Shown here in pieces: positions 47,401 through 60,400 of a DNA stretch of 64,000 nucleotides (its first letter is position 1; each line of letters opens with the position of its first letter). The notes beneath the pieces are model-generated. The model searched no databases. It saw only the letters and a list, made by a program, of their open reading frames with translations, and was not told the DNA's origin. The translations under genes and the position numbers were made by a program. Origin of the DNA: Pleodorina starrii (lineage: Eukaryota > Chlorophyta > Chlorophyceae > Chlamydomonadales > Volvocaceae); NCBI GenBank assembly GCA_030267565.1, contig BRXU01000014.1, positions 248,001 to 312,000 on the forward strand, written 5' to 3'.

Positions 47401-50400
47401 AAGCCATCTTGCTTGCATGTTTGCTTGCTTGCTTGCCTACCGATGCTTGTCTTCTTCTTCTTCTTCTCTTTACGATGGAACCCCACGTCGCAGCACTCAC
47501 CCCGGCGTGCGCCCACCCCGTCACACCCCGCCCCTAACAGGCCTGGTCGGACGTGCCGGCTCTGACCACCCCGCTGCTCAAATTCATCGCGGAGTTCTGT
47601 TTCAACAAGAGCCAGCGACTCACCTTTGACAGCTCCTCGCCCAACGGCATACTGCTGTTCAGGTGCGTGCGTGAGGCTGGGGCTGAGGGTGAGGCCGAGG
47701 CTGAAGCTGAGGCTGAGGCCAAGGCTGAGGCTGAGGCTGGGGTGGCAAAGAAGATACCTGGGTGAGGTGTGGGTTGCCGGGGGGATGCAGCGGTGGGTGG
47801 TTCCGGAGCAACGGACCTAGCCGGCTGCCTGGGCCCGATGGGCCCTGGGCGCCTGGCCGGGATGGACGGGGCGGGGGTCCATGCGGGACGAGGCGCGGTA
47901 GGGCGGGTCGGGGCGAGATGGTGTGGCGGCCTTTGACCTCACTTCCATCAGCTGGTTGCCGGCCGCTTGCCCGCCGTTGTTTGAGTTGGAGGCGGCACAG
48001 GGGCCGATCTCCGGGGTGAGCGCTGCGGCGACGGGGGCCGGCACCGGGAGGATGGCCGGATGGAGGATCGCCGGCCGATGGAATACCGGTAATGGTCTCT
48101 TTGCGCGGGGGCTACCTGGGCTGTCAGGGTGCCGCTGGCCGGACCCCTTGTTTGACCAGCAACGCACCTCCACCGCATCTGCCTTCCCGTCGTACTTGGT
48201 CCAGGGAGGTGAGCAAGGTGGTGGTGACGTACGCCAACAGCCTCGCACTGACGGGGCCGCAGGCCGGTGGGGGCGGCGCCGGCGGCACCGGCGGCACCGG
48301 CGCGACGGGCGCCGGCACCGGTGGCGCCAAGGGCGGCTCGGCGGTGTACGACACGCGGTACAAGGGCATCTGGGTGTGCTTGCTGTCGCTGGCGCGCGCC
48401 ATGAGCGGCAACTACGTCAACTTTGGCGTGTTTGACCTGTACGGCGATCCGGCGCTGAAGGTACGGCGCTGATGAAGGTCGGCGTCGCCGGCGGCGGACC
48501 GCAACGGCGATGCATCGTGACACGATCCGGCTGCCGGCCCCAGGCCACGGACCTCGCTGCGTTGACTCGACACGCCCCCTCTTGCCGCCCTGTCGGTGTT
48601 TTTTGCTTTTTTTCCGACTGTATCATACCTTCATGCCTTCTAAGTCTTGCCGCGGTACCATCTTGACCCCCTCTTCTGCCCGCCCGCTCCTGCTCCTCCT
48701 CCTGCTCCTGCTCCCGCTGGTGTCCCTGCCCAGGACGCGCTCGACGCGGCCCTCCGGATGGTGCTGTCGGTGCCGCTGGCGGACCTGCTGGCGTTCCGCA
48801 AGCTCGCAAAAGCCTACTTTGCGCTCATGGAGGTGCGGGAGGGAGGGAGGGAGGCAGGGAGTTAGGGATCGAGGGACCCGTCCGCCGCAGCTTCCCGCCT
48901 CTCCTTCACCCTCAATACGTGTGTTTGCAACCTTGTCGGCTTGCCTCTTTGCACCGTCATACTGCCCTTCCCACTCCCCGGGCTCCGGCCTACACGCTGT
49001 GGCAAGGTTGTCGTATTTCCCCTAGTCTCATGTATACGTGTGGTCTTTCCCCCTCCCCCGCAACCCGCAACCCGCGGCAGGTGCTGGCAGCCGGCCACGC
49101 GGGTGTGGTGGCGGCTCAGGACACCCGTACCTTCGTGTTCCTCATGTCCTCCCTGGAGATGGGGCTAAAGTGAGTCGGGCGGGGGCCAGCTGGAGTGGGA
49201 TGGCAGCGGCTGGAACGGCAGCAGCAGTAGCAGCAGCGGTAGCAGCAGCGGCAGCAGCGGTAGCAGCAGCAGCAGCGACGGTGTGCCCTGCACCGCGCAG
49301 CGATGCTTTCCACTCCCTTTCCAGGAGCCCCGCCTCTGGCCTATCACGCCTGGCAGCCTGTCGACATGCCAAGCGATAAACTTCACCCCCCAGCTGTCCC
49401 AGGACCTGGGTTCCCGATTTCTTGGCTGGTGCCCACTCGTGGCGCGTCCTCCCCCCTGCGCCCCACTCCCGGCCCTGACCCCCACCACACCCCGCAGGTC
49501 TCTAGACGTTTCGGTGTCCTCCTCGTGTGCCTCCGCGGTCGACAACCTGGCGTCCTTCTTCTGGCGCCACGTCGCCTCCGCGGCGGCGGGGCACCCGGAG
49601 GCGTCCGTGGGGCTCACGGGCGGCCCGGGCGGGCTGGGCAGCGGCGCGCCGGTGCACGGCGCGCAGCAGATGGCGCAGCACGTGAGTCCCTGGCGGTCGA
49701 TTGCGCGAGCGGGGCCGCGTGTGTGCGGACGACGAAGCGCGGGGGAGAGGGGCGAAGCCAGGGGTGACTGGGGGCGGGGGCGGGCGAAGCGGCCGGGGCG
49801 AGCCCCGTGGGCGCGTAGCGCGGCGTTGCGAAGTGAGGTGCGTGCCTTGTCCTGTTTATCGCCTGGGGTGCCGCCTCCCCCCGCCTCCGTCTCCGCCTCC
49901 GTCTCAATCTCAATCTCATCTGGGATTGGAACTCGGGAGAGAATCCGCAGCTTGGTGGTGCGCGTGGTGGCTTGCGGTGTTGTGTTTTGGGCGGCTACCC
50001 CAACCGCTAGGCCTCCGCAATCCGCGGCTCTGATCGCGCACTCCCCTCCCTTCCCCAGGACCTCCCCCACAACCCTCACCCCCCGGCGCGCCGCCCCTAG
50101 CCGCCACACACAACGCACCAGGCCAGTTTGAGTCCTGATAGTAGCCCAGCCCGCCCTCCGCTGGCCCCCACCCTGCCGGGTTGTTCTGTCATACTGTTAC
50201 CCCTCCCCTCCGTTCCTGACCCCCACCCCTACCCACCCGGCCACCCACCCACCCACCCACCGGCGCCCAGGTGGGCCAGCACCCGAACATCTTCCCGGAG
50301 CTGCTCCGCACGCTGTTCGAGATTGTGATGTTCGAGGAGTGCTCCAACCAGTGGTCGCTGTCGCGGCCGATGTTGGCGCTCGTGCTCATCAACGGGAACA

Positions 50401-50715
50401 TGTACAACGACATCAAGGTGAGCCGCCAGGCGCGCGAGGCCCGGGGCCCTATCGCCCTCCGCGTCTCATCCCCCTGCCACCGTTACCTATCGCACTTCTC
50501 ACCCCCTTCCCACCCCCTTCTCACCCCCCTCTGCGCCCCCCTGCCCGATTCAGGCCGGGCTCATTGCCTCCCAGCCGCCGGAGCGCCAGGCCCACCTGGC
50601 GAGTTGCCTAAACAAGCTCATGGTGGACGTGTCGCCCTCCCTGGACCCCAAGAACAAGGACCGCTTCACGCAGAACCTCACCGTGCTGAGACACGAGTAC
50701 CGCTCCAAGACCTAG
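38460..50715 (+). CDS. XPO7: Exportin-7 (nuclear transport receptor), complete 25-exon gene
   Basis: Exons: 38460-38519, 38616-38693, 39054-39139, 39962-40012, 40454-40640, 40974-41066, 41271-41333, 41876-41962, 42262-42428, 42888-43026, 43216-43427, 43993-44167, 44583-44708, 45008-45169, 45499-45588, 46248-46316, 46528-46740, 46932-47132, 47541-47662, 48205-48460, 48734-48832, 49081-49169, 49498-49681, 50271-50417, 50554-50715. All phases agree; 1105 residues, against 1087 for human XPO7. It is a HEAT-repeat importin-beta-type receptor that binds RanGTP and carries proteins through the nuclear pore. Diagnostic stretches: [17 protein letters not shown] near the N-terminus, [81 protein letters not shown], and [10 protein letters not shown] at the C-terminus. 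Exon 20 adds a Gly/Thr-rich loop of about 25 residues. The ATG has a G at -3 and +4. Confidence 0.96.
41803..41890 (+). repeat. 50-bp imperfect tandem duplication carrying the exon-8 splice acceptor
   Basis: GCCCCGAAACCAAACC followed by a GCCAGGG acceptor core occurs at 41803 and again 50 bp on. The downstream AG (41875) is the one that keeps frame. Using the upstream AG (41825) would add 50 nt and lead quickly to a stop. Confidence 0.7.
42429..42558. repeat. GGGTGGGCGGGTGAGCAGGTAG minisatellite in exportin-7 intron 9
   Basis: Imperfect GTGGGCGGGTGAGCAGGTAG and GGGT units begin right at the exon-9 donor. They lie wholly in the intron. Confidence 0.75.
43470..43575. repeat. GGGCTGGGACA/GGGTT minisatellite in exportin-7 intron 11
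   Basis: Repeated GGGCTGGG, GGGTTGGG and GGGACAGG units fill this part of the intron. G-runs on the sense strand could form G-quadruplexes in the pre-mRNA. Confidence 0.7.
44249..44578. repeat. 165-bp tandem duplication in exportin-7 intron 12
   Basis: 44249-44413 and 44414-44578 are almost identical; I saw a single A/G difference in the GCGTTGC(A/G)TTCCCC stretch. The second copy abuts the exon-13 acceptor (CAG ending 44582). The first copy lacks the AG, so only one acceptor is usable. Confidence 0.85.
45231..45316. repeat. Competing inverted repeats (hairpins) in exportin-7 intron 14
   Basis: The left arm from about 45231 (GCGGGGGTGCGTGGC, then a GGTCTCGC-type stretch) is nearly complementary to the arm ending about 45305. 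The loop segment GAGAGAGACAAGCG (45264-45277) is also perfectly complementary to CGCTTGTCTCTCTC (45303-45316), giving a second, overlapping stem. It may be the scar of a small inverted-repeat element. Confidence 0.7.
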
Positions 50716-51061
50716 ACGACACAGCCTTTTGCCTCGCCTCGCCTGGCCTGGCCAGCTAGCGGCAGCGGCAGCAGCAAGCGACCGGATGCGGGAGCCCTGC
50801 TGCTGCTGCGAGCGTTTGATGCTGCTGCGCGGATGCTGCTGCACGGACGCGTGCAGGCGGGCAGCTGTCCTGGATCTGCACAGCAGCGGCGGACTCGGGG
50901 CCCTAGCCGCCATCAGCTGGCCAGACAGCCCCCCGCTGGCAGCAGGCCCAGCTCCCGCCGGGAGGTCAGCGCCCGTCCGTCCGCAGGCGACCCCACTTCC
51001 GGGAGCGCCCGGGTGGTTCCCAGCTCCCGACGTGGGGCGTCGCGCGTCGGCGTGGCGCTCT

Positions 51062-51066
51062 TGTAA
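51062..51066 (+). terminator. TGTAA polyadenylation signal, exportin-7
   Basis: First TGTAA after the exportin-7 stop codon, about 350 bp downstream. Confidence 0.55.
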
Positions 51067-54000
51067 GTGCCGGACGGAGGGTCGGTCCGTGTCGTGCCGA
51101 CGGCCGATCAGGACAGGTCTGCGCTGTTTTGCAACTGCAGCTCGTGGGGCCAGCAGCCGCCGCTGGTCCCACTCGCGGACTGTACAGCGGGGCTGCGAGG
51201 GCGCTGCGGGGCAAGCGGATGCCGGGCGGGGGAAGGCAGGGGATATGGGGGTATGAAAGGTGGCGGGTGGGCGTTTCTCTTGTCTGAGCGTGTTTGCCGT
51301 ACAGTCCCAATGTCGAAAGTAAAGAGACGGGTCGGGGCGGGGTGGGGCGGGGCTGGGGCTGAGGCGCAGAGTGACGGGAGGGGAGGTGGCGGGGTCAGCG
51401 GCTTCCGTGGCGGCCGGCGCCCCTCCGAAGTGCGGCTGTCGTGGTTGCCGGGGGGATAACCCGTCGAACGGAACATACCGGTACTGCCAAGGATACGCCA
51501 CTGGCATTCGCAGCAGCGGTCTATAGCAGGAACGGGCGATACAGCCAGTGGCAGCTGGGTGGCTTGTCGAGCAGCGATTCTGGGGACGGGAGGGGCGCCC
51601 TCAGTCCCGGCATAGGCTGTGGATACGGTAGCGTTGGGAGCTGAGAGAGAGAGAGGGCTTTTGGGGAGAGGCGTGCTGCAGCGCGAAACGCGACGGCCCT
51701 GGTGTGGAGGAAGCGTCGGCGGGGAGCTCGGAAGTAGCAGGTTGGGTTTGCCAGGCCGCCTGCCCTCTTAGGTCCCGTCCTTTGATGGAAAGCCAGGCTC
51801 AAGTTCAGGGGCGGCTGACCGCGGGAGGCCCGTGGGCACTGCGAACTGGCTTGGTCTTGATTGTCCCGAGCATGCGCGGCGGTGATCGAGGCACGATGCG
51901 GCGCGGGCTCGCGTGGCGCAGGGCCGTACTCGGAGATCGGCGCTGTTGGGTGGTGGTTGTTCGTGCGGTGTGCGTATGTGTGTGTGAAGGGGGGAATGCG
52001 TGAGAGGGATTCCGAGCACATGCACAAGGACGTCAGGTCTAGCTAGGTTTGCCGCGCCGCGCCGCCCCGAGGCCGCGGGCGCGGGCGCCTTAACAACGAC
52101 CCGGCGCCTGGTCCTTGCGTTCTACCACAGACAGACACAGTCTGTCGTCGCTTTTTCTCGACGCCTTTCAGCGGTCGTCGCGTTCGCATGGTCGTCTCCA
52201 GGTTGAGGGCAGCGCTGTACGTTCCCGTGCGCTGTCGAAGGTGGATGGATTCCGCCGGGGCATATGTCGGCCCGCGCGAGCTCCTCAACAGAACGGGAGC
52301 GATGGCAGCAGCGATGGCAGGGCGGCGGCCGCTTGGGTAGGGTGCGCCGAGGGTAGGGCTGGGGGCTGGTCGGCGCGCGGGGTTCAAGCTGTGTGGCGGG
52401 TGCGTCACAAATTCGGCGCCGGGGCCTGGGAAACGGAAACGGCTTCACGTCCCGGTGGAGGGAGGCAAGACCCGGCACGCGGCGTGGTGCGGTGCGATGC
52501 GGTGCGGCAGGATGGCTTTCGTGTCGGCACTGGGCAGGGACCCCGCGACGCAGGGCGGTACGCGGGCCGCACGCCTCCCAAGGTGAACCTGCTTCGTTCG
52601 ACGCAGTTGGCATCCCCCGGTTTGGTAGCGACCTGTCGAGCAGCGGGCGCTACGCCGCTGCCTGTGTGTGTGCGCCGGGAGCTTCGATATGCGCAGCGTT
52701 CTGCGTATTTGCATCCCCACTTTGGCATCACATGATGGGCACGTGAACCATCTGCGCCACGTCATGTCGTGACACCAAGAAGTACGGTAGCCTCGACGTC
52801 AGGTGCTCAGGTCAGGTCCAGCCCACAGGTGGACCTGCGGCCCGGCGTGCCCTGCGCCTGGGCCTGCCGTGCTGCGGACAGGCAAAGCCGCCATGGCAGC
52901 TGCAGGTCGCGCCGAGTACTGCATATGCGCAACGTAGCAGCGGCGCAACTGCTACTGGCCGGACAACACTTCTTGCACGGCAGCACCGCAGCAGGGTGGT
53001 ACGGCAGTCCGGCAGTTTTACGGAGATGAGTACTGGGGCCGGCCGGCCGTACAGGAGATCCGGTCGAGGGCTTGCGCGTGTGTGTGCTCGAATGCACGTC
53101 ACGCTGGATGCGGCAAGGCCAAGAGGGGCCGGCGGCTGATCTGCTTTAGGGGGTAGGTCACTGCCGCGAAACCTGCTCCTCAGGTTGCGTATGCAAAGGC
53201 CAAGAATGTGACCCGCGGGTCCACAACTAGTGCTGCCGACCGCGCTAGACAGTGTGGGAGCGGTGGACCTGCTTCCACCTGGGTAGGGGTCGTGCTCCAC
53301 GCGTAATCACTGGTCAAGTAACTGCCACCATCAAGCTTTGGGGGCGAAAGCACGCTGAAATTTTGCGGGCTTACTTGCACCACAAGCGCGGGGGTCTGGG
53401 TGCGCTTTCCAGGTGCGCTGGTCGTCTCCGCTGCAGTACACGCTGGCTGGCTGGTTCTACCCAATGCAACCGCCACAACTAGAAGCGGCCAGTCCCCAAC
53501 ATGCGGGGGCGCCGGCGCAAAACGTCTCCACGACGCAAGGAGTCGAAAGGCACGGCGCCGCGGTTTGCAGCTGCAGTGCCAAGTACAGCGCTTTCGACGG
53601 TGTACGACTTGATCAACAGTTGGTCTGACGTTGCGTCGATTACTACCATTTTGTCAGAACCAGGCCAGGTCTGACTTATTGGTAACAAATGTGCCTCCAA
53701 TGAGTCCCGCACGTAGGCTTCGTAGGCGCACGTGGAACAGCGCCCGAGACGGCCCGAGAGCCGGCAAGTCGCGCAAGAGACAAGCGCTTGATACCATTGA
53801 TCGCATATTGTTTACACAGCATTGCAATGCTGGGATCGAAACAATGAGGCGCCCAAGGCGCCATGCGCATGCATTTTCCGGTCGTGAGACTGAAGGAACG
53901 GATCGCCATAGAGCTCTAGCAACTACTTGATTTATAACTTTGGACTTCGACTAATCGAATCGTGTCATTGCATGCATTCTCCAACAACACTGCAACAGGC

Positions 54001-54460
54001 ATCGAAAAACAGACGTAAAGCCTAAAGTCGTACGCGCCCGTGCCGTACCCCAGCACCGCACCGGATGTTCGTAAACTATCCCGCTTACAATGCATGTCTA
54101 AACTAGCCCAACAGGCAGAGATATTCACAAGTCTTCTCCGGCCTTAGATGTTGAAGCAGGACGTAGGCATCGCTCTAAGACCCCATACAGGTCGAAGCAC
54201 GCAGAGTACACCGGCCGGGCGCAGCAGATCTAGATGTATCTTCTGTCCACCAATAGTTTACTGACCTTGCCAATTCACCAGTGAACTTGCAATAATTTGC
54301 GGAGCGGTCCTGGCGGCATTGAGCTCTCCACACCGAAAACCTTATAGCAACCCGACGGAGGTCGGGGTGCCCATCGTAGGGGACTGTACATTAGCAGAGG
54401 CTATTAATTTGCTTACTTGGAGCACGAGGGGCCGGCGTCGCGTCCCTCTCGCCTGGACCG
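51067..54460. other. Intergenic DNA between exportin-7 and the coiled-coil protein gene
   Basis: No exon with a recognisable family or consistent splice pattern was found on either strand. The 53.9-54.3 kb part is more AT-rich and probably belongs to the next gene's promoter or 5' UTR. Confidence 0.45.
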
Positions 54461-57400
54461 ATGATGGGCGACTACAACGACGACCGGCAGGTAAGCTGTC
54501 TTTCGCTTTACATAATATACGTTCTGACGACGCGTTTCGCACATGTTTTAGCCTGCAGAGCCCCGCGGAGCCGCGTCCCAACTGGCCGCACCTTCGAAGT
54601 TGCCCCCGTCCTGTTCAGTAACGCTGTTTGTCATTTCTCTTCAGGAATATATTCCTGCTAACCGTGGTGGCCGGCCGTTACAGCGGCCGCTCTCAGCGCA
54701 CGTCAGTAACCGGCCCATTCCGCCCACGGCTCCGCCCGCGCCCTTCGCAAAGGCTGCGAACTATGGAACTATTCCAAGGTAAGCGGCTGCGTTAATACAC
54801 CAAAATTGTGAAGATTGGTTTTTCGCCGGGGTTGACTTTGATAAAGCAAGAATGTGCCGAGGCTCAGATTCACCCTATTTGCTTGTACTCGTGTAACGTG
54901 CATGAAACCTGCACTTTTGGAGAGTTGCTCCTTGGTAAGCGCGAACGTGGTTTTCAACTTGGTGGGGCAGAATGAGTTTCCCTAAGTCACTGTCGACAAG
55001 GCGCTGCAAGATATGCATTCCTCTTGTGAAACCTCTGCATACCAAATTGCACACCTCGTTTACCTTCCGAGGCCCTTAAACCGTGGAAGGTGCCCCGACT
55101 AAGCCAGTATCCGGGACGCCGAATTCGTTCCCCTCCTTGCCCGCCCGCCCCTGGTTTGGGGCCTTGCCAACACGCACCCCTCAGCCCGTACCGGCCACGG
55201 CGCATCCACTCAGCCGCGCCCTACCGGTCTACTCGCCCATCCTCGGCGAGCTTTCAACCAGCGCCATCAGCCGCCTGGGGCGAATCGCTCCCACAGCCGC
55301 TTTCGGGGGCATACAGCATGGGCCTTGGCGGCGTGGGCTCACTGCAGGGCCCACTACCGGGCCTGTTTTCCGGAATGGAGCCGCCCCCGGCTTATCAGCG
55401 GCCGGACAACACGCGCTCTGTGCCCTCCAAGGAGCCGGAGAACATGGAAGAGGAGCTGCGCAAAATGCGGCTGGCGCTTAGCGGCTTCAAGGAACAGAAT
55501 GTGAGTGGTGGGCAACTCTCGCAACACCGGGCACGCGTCCCTGCAGGGCCCGGCAGTGGGGGCTCGGGTTCATGGTGGGGTGGTGGAATTGGGGAGGCGG
55601 CGATGGCTCGGTCTCTGCTCTTGGAACAAGCAGGCCGGGTGCCAGGCGAGGCGATGAGGTCGCGAGCGAGCGAGGCGCGTGGCTATGCACTCTGATTCAG
55701 GGCGCGCGCTGCGGGCGATGCACATGCTGACACGCGTTGGCCGGTCGCATGGGCAGATGTGTGGGACCGCCCACGCGATGCGTCGCTTCTTGCATTTTCG
55801 GGCTGGAAAGAAAGACTTGTTAAGACACGCCGATTGATGTCGACGATCACTTTCGACCCCAGCCGCGCCACCCCAGCCGCGCAAGCTCGTGCTGGCACCT
55901 TGTATGCGCGCGTGCATTTGATCGGTGGCCGCCCAAGGCGGTCCGCGGCCAACGTGCCCCAACGGACCCCTCGCCCCGAAGACTCCACACCTCGCACCTG
56001 CATGCGCGCCCCTCTTTGCTCTCACTTTCCTCCTTCCGCCCTTCTGGCCGCCTCTCTCCTCTCGCCCTGCCGTCTCTCTCCTCTCGCAGCGGGTGCTTCG
56101 CACGGAGCGGCAGCGCCTGGAGGAGGAGCTTACTCGCGCCCGCACCAATCTGGTGAAGGCTGAGGAGCTGCTGAACACGCGAGAGAAGGCGCTCAGCCCA
56201 ACCATGTGAGCACAACTGCCAGCGCGGTCGACCGCGCCGGGTGACAGCAGCAGTCTGTCGGGTGGCTTCTTGGCCGTTCCAGTTCGCGGTTTTCTGACTG
56301 GCTAGAGGGCAGCTACACCCGCAGTCGCGCCCACCTGGCGCCCAGGGAAGCGCACCTTGTCGTCACCGATCATGACGCGCGCGAGAGCCCTTTTCTCGGG
56401 CCCGCAAAAAGCTGTTCCGGCTTGCGGGACCTCACATGACACCCACTGGCCCACCCACTCGTTGCAGCTGCTGTGTTGCCGATCCGCTCACCCTGATTGT
56501 GGCTCCGCTCTTAACGCTTTGTTCCGCTCGTATACACTGTTCCCCGTCCGCCGGCTCACTGTTCTTCGCTCCCGCCCCATCCCTCCAGCGGCCTGAGCCA
56601 GATGTACCGGACTCCTGAGACCACTGCGCTGGTGGCCCGGCTGAAGGAGCAGGTCAAGACGCTGCGCGCCGAGAAGGACCGCTTCAAGGGGGACCTCGAG
56701 GAGCTGCTGCGGACCACCAAGTGGGTGGTTGGGAGGGAGGGAGGGAGAGAGGGTGCTGCGGATGCAACAGCCGCAGGATCAGCAGCCGCAGGATCAGCAG
56801 CCGCTGGATCAGCAGCCGCTGGATCAGCAGCCGCAGGATCGGCAGCAGCTTCAAACTTGCAGCAGGCCGCCGGGGGTGTGGCCTGGCCTCGCCATCGTGA
56901 GCTTTCTGCCTTCCCGTGCACATGCAGTGACTCTGGCCGCGGGCAACTGCCTGGCTGGCTAGTGAAGTTGGCTGCCGGCATCCATCGCCTCATATGCACG
57001 GCCGCACCATCCCACGCACATGGACGCCATCACACCCGGCTACCATCCTGCCATCCGCCCGTCCCCTCACGCAATTCGTCCCTTCACGCAAGTAGCGCCT
57101 CAATCGGGCCCGCTCCCCTTTTTCCGGCGCCCGCTTACCACCCCACCCATCCCTTCTACTTTCACTCCCCCGCCCCGCCTCACGCCCCGCCACATGCCCC
57201 GCCACATGCCACACCTCTCACTGCCGCTTCCCCATTTCCGCGCAGGGCGACCCGCGTGGCGGAGCTGCAGTCGGAGGCCCACGCGCTGTCTCAGGAGCTG
57301 TCTCGTCAGCTGGAGATGACGGCCATCATGCGCTACCGCATGGAGGAGGCAGAGGCGCTGGCGGCAGCTGCGCAGCGCAAGGCGGAGGCGGCGGAGGCGC

Positions 57401-60400
57401 TGGCGCGCGAGTTCACGGAGGCGGGCAGCAGCCTGCCGCAGGGACCGGTGCGCCTGGCGCCGGGCAACACCATCAGCACCGGCCGGGTGCGCAAGACGAT
57501 GCTGGCGATGCAGCAGAGCCACCGCGTGCTGCTGAGTCAGGCGGCGCTGCTGCGGGCGGTGTTCCCGCCGGGCCTGTCGATGGAGGCGCTGGCGGCCAAG
57601 GCCAGCCTCAAGGCGCCCACGGCGGGCGCCACGGAGGTGCTGCGCTACCTGCGCTACCACATGAACAAGTGAGGTGGAGGAGGCGGGTCTTGGCGGGGAT
57701 GTGCGTGGCGGCTACCGGGCCGGGTCGGGAGGGAGGGGGAGAGCGGGGCGCGTGGGACGGACCGTGCCGGCAGCCCGATTGTGCATGTGTCATCGCCGCG
57801 GGTGGCGTTCCTCCCACTCCTGACGCCCTGCCTTGCCCTGTCCTGACCTTGCCCCTGACCTGTCCCCACCCCCGCCCTGCCTTGCGCCCGCAGGCTGCAG
57901 ACGGAGATGGGTGGCCTGCCTGGCGGCCGCGGAGAGGACGTCCTGGAGACTGCCACCTCCGCCACGCCGCCCGCCGCCCCCAAGCCGCCCAGGCCGTCAC
58001 GGTCCAGCCGCCCGCACTCGGCCGGCTGCGGCCCCGTGGGCTCGGGCCCGGCGGACGGCTCCCGGTCCAGCGTGGTGGAGCCCAGCAGCGACCCGCGGAT
58101 CCTGCTGCAGGGCGTTGCGGACCTCGTGCGGGAGCTGCGATCCATGGATATGGACGGGTGGGTGCTGGGTGGCTGCTGCACGGGGCTGGGAGGGGTCGGG
58201 CCGGGCCGGGCCGGGCTGCTGGGTACGTGGGCTGCGTTTCGGGCTCATTTGAATTGAGCTCTGGCGGCTGTGCGCATGCGCGTGTGTGTGTAAGTGCGTG
58301 TGTGCACGCTCCTCTGGAAGCTGTCTGATGCTGCGCGATGCCGACTGTGCGAAGCTCGGGCCAACGCAGTCCCGAAATCCTCCCCCACTTTGGCATCGTC
58401 CGTTTCTGGGCGTCTCGCAAACGTCGTGCGCCAGCCTTCTCGGAAGCGTACCGGTAACCCGCCGTCCGTCCGTCCGTCTGTTCGCCCGCCCCCCTCCTCC
58501 CAACAGCTTCATGGCCCGGCCCGACCTGGAGGCTGACGTGGACCAGTTGGCTGACGTGGCGTCGCTGTTCATTGCGGAGCACAAGCGCCTGACGGGCGCT
58601 GAGGCCGGCGGGCCGGTGTTCATTGACTGCGACGAGGGCGACGTGAGCTCCAACGACAACCCCCTCTATCAGCCGGTGCCCAGTGCGGACGAGGCGCTGG
58701 TGCCCAAGGAGATTGAGCCGGAGGAGGAGGAGCAGGCGGAGGAGGAGGTCGCCAAGGTGGAGGAGGACAAGGAGGAGGAGGAGTATGTGGATGACTCCGG
58801 TGACAGCGACGGGTGAGTGAGGGCGAGAGGGGTGTTTGTGTTGGTTTGGTGGCGGAGGGGCGACTGGGCGAGAGGGGAGGTCTGGCGGTGGTCTCCAGAT
58901 CACGGATGGTGATCTGGGGGTCGGCGCTGGAAGGCGGAGGTGGAGGCGGGCAGATGTGCGCCAAGGAGCGCTGGGTTGGGATCCTTGGGTGCGGCGTCTG
59001 AGCGAGGATTTTGGTGCCAGGCTGCACGTCTTGCGCATCGGCGCGCGCCGTCCCACGTTTTTTGGCCTGCCGATGATGCCGATGTCATTGCCGTCCCCGC
59101 CTGTGATCCCGCAGCGCCGAGGACAAGGAGGCCCGTGACGAGTCAGGGCCGGAGCCTGAACCGGCGGCCGAGCCGGAAGATGAGGCCAAGGAGGAGCCGG
59201 AGCCTGAGCCCGAGGAGGCGGCGCCCGACGGTTCCGAGCCGGTTCTGGCGGACACCGACAGCCGCGACCTGCGCGACGGAGATCACCTGATGGAGACGAG
59301 CGGTGACGTGGCCCGGTCGCCGTCTGCGCCGCCTTCCCTGAAGAAGGAGAGCAGCAACCGCAGCGTGCGCAGCGACCGGAGCAACCGCAGTGCGCCGGAC
59401 ACGCCGAAGAGGCAGGGCGAGGGACCGGCCAGCAGCGTGGGCGACCCAGATACGTACGGCACGCGCCGGTCGAGCGTGGCTGGCAGCATGTACAGCGCGC
59501 GCGGCTGGCAGCCCGAGGGCGCGGTGCTGACGGAGGAGGAGGACGAGCTGCCGGTGACGGAGATTGCCGTGGCGGCTATCGCGGCGGTGGTTGCGGCGGA
59601 GGAGGCCGCGGAGAAGGAGAAGAAGGCGGAGAAGGAAGAGAGGAAGGAGGTCCGCCAAGAGCAGGCGGAGGAGCAGCCGGTGGCGAAGGAGGAAGAGGTG
59701 AGGATGGTGGCGTGGTGTGTGGGCACAGATCGCTGTGGGGACCGCCATTTTGCTGCTGACGGCCGCGAGGCGGCAGGGAAGCTTGACTGACAATTGCTTG
59801 TGGCGCGGAGAGGGCCGCCAGCGAACAGCCTGGCGTCACAGTGTGCTCCACAGCCGGAATTGCGCCGGCTGCCAGCGGTCCCCGTCATTCTGCCGTTATA
59901 CGGTACCTGCGCTGCCCTTGCTCGCCGCCTGTTCTCTCACACGTTCTTGTTGCCGTTTCTCGCTCGCGCGTCATGTGCCGCAGGCCGATGCCGAGCAGGA
60001 CCTGGAGCCGCACGGCCCCGCCGTGGATGAGGAAGAGGATCGCCCCAAGCGTGCCAGCGAGCCGCCGCTGGAGGCCTATGATGATCTGGGACCGTCGCCC
60101 AGCAACTATGGCGATGAGGAACCAGAGCCAGAGCCGGCGGTCGAGCCGGAGCCGGAACCTGAGCCGGAGGTGCAGCCCTCCCCCTCGTCATCGTCGTCGT
60201 CCTCTAAGAAGGCTAAGGAGGATGTCGAGGACCTGGCGCTGACGCTGATGAAGGGAGCAACGATGGATCTGTTGGAGGAGCTCCTGAAGGGAAAGGCGGC
60301 GGCGGAGGAGGAGGAAGAAGAAGAGAAAAAGCCGGCTGCTGCGGATAAGGTGAGCTCGCATTTAGTCGTAAGTTATGATGAGTGTGCTTGCAAGGGAGCT

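Noticed and set aside
57608..59056. 482-codon minus-strand open frame
   Set aside because: It lies antisense to well-supported coiled-coil exons, crosses their introns, and is open only because of GC-rich codon bias.
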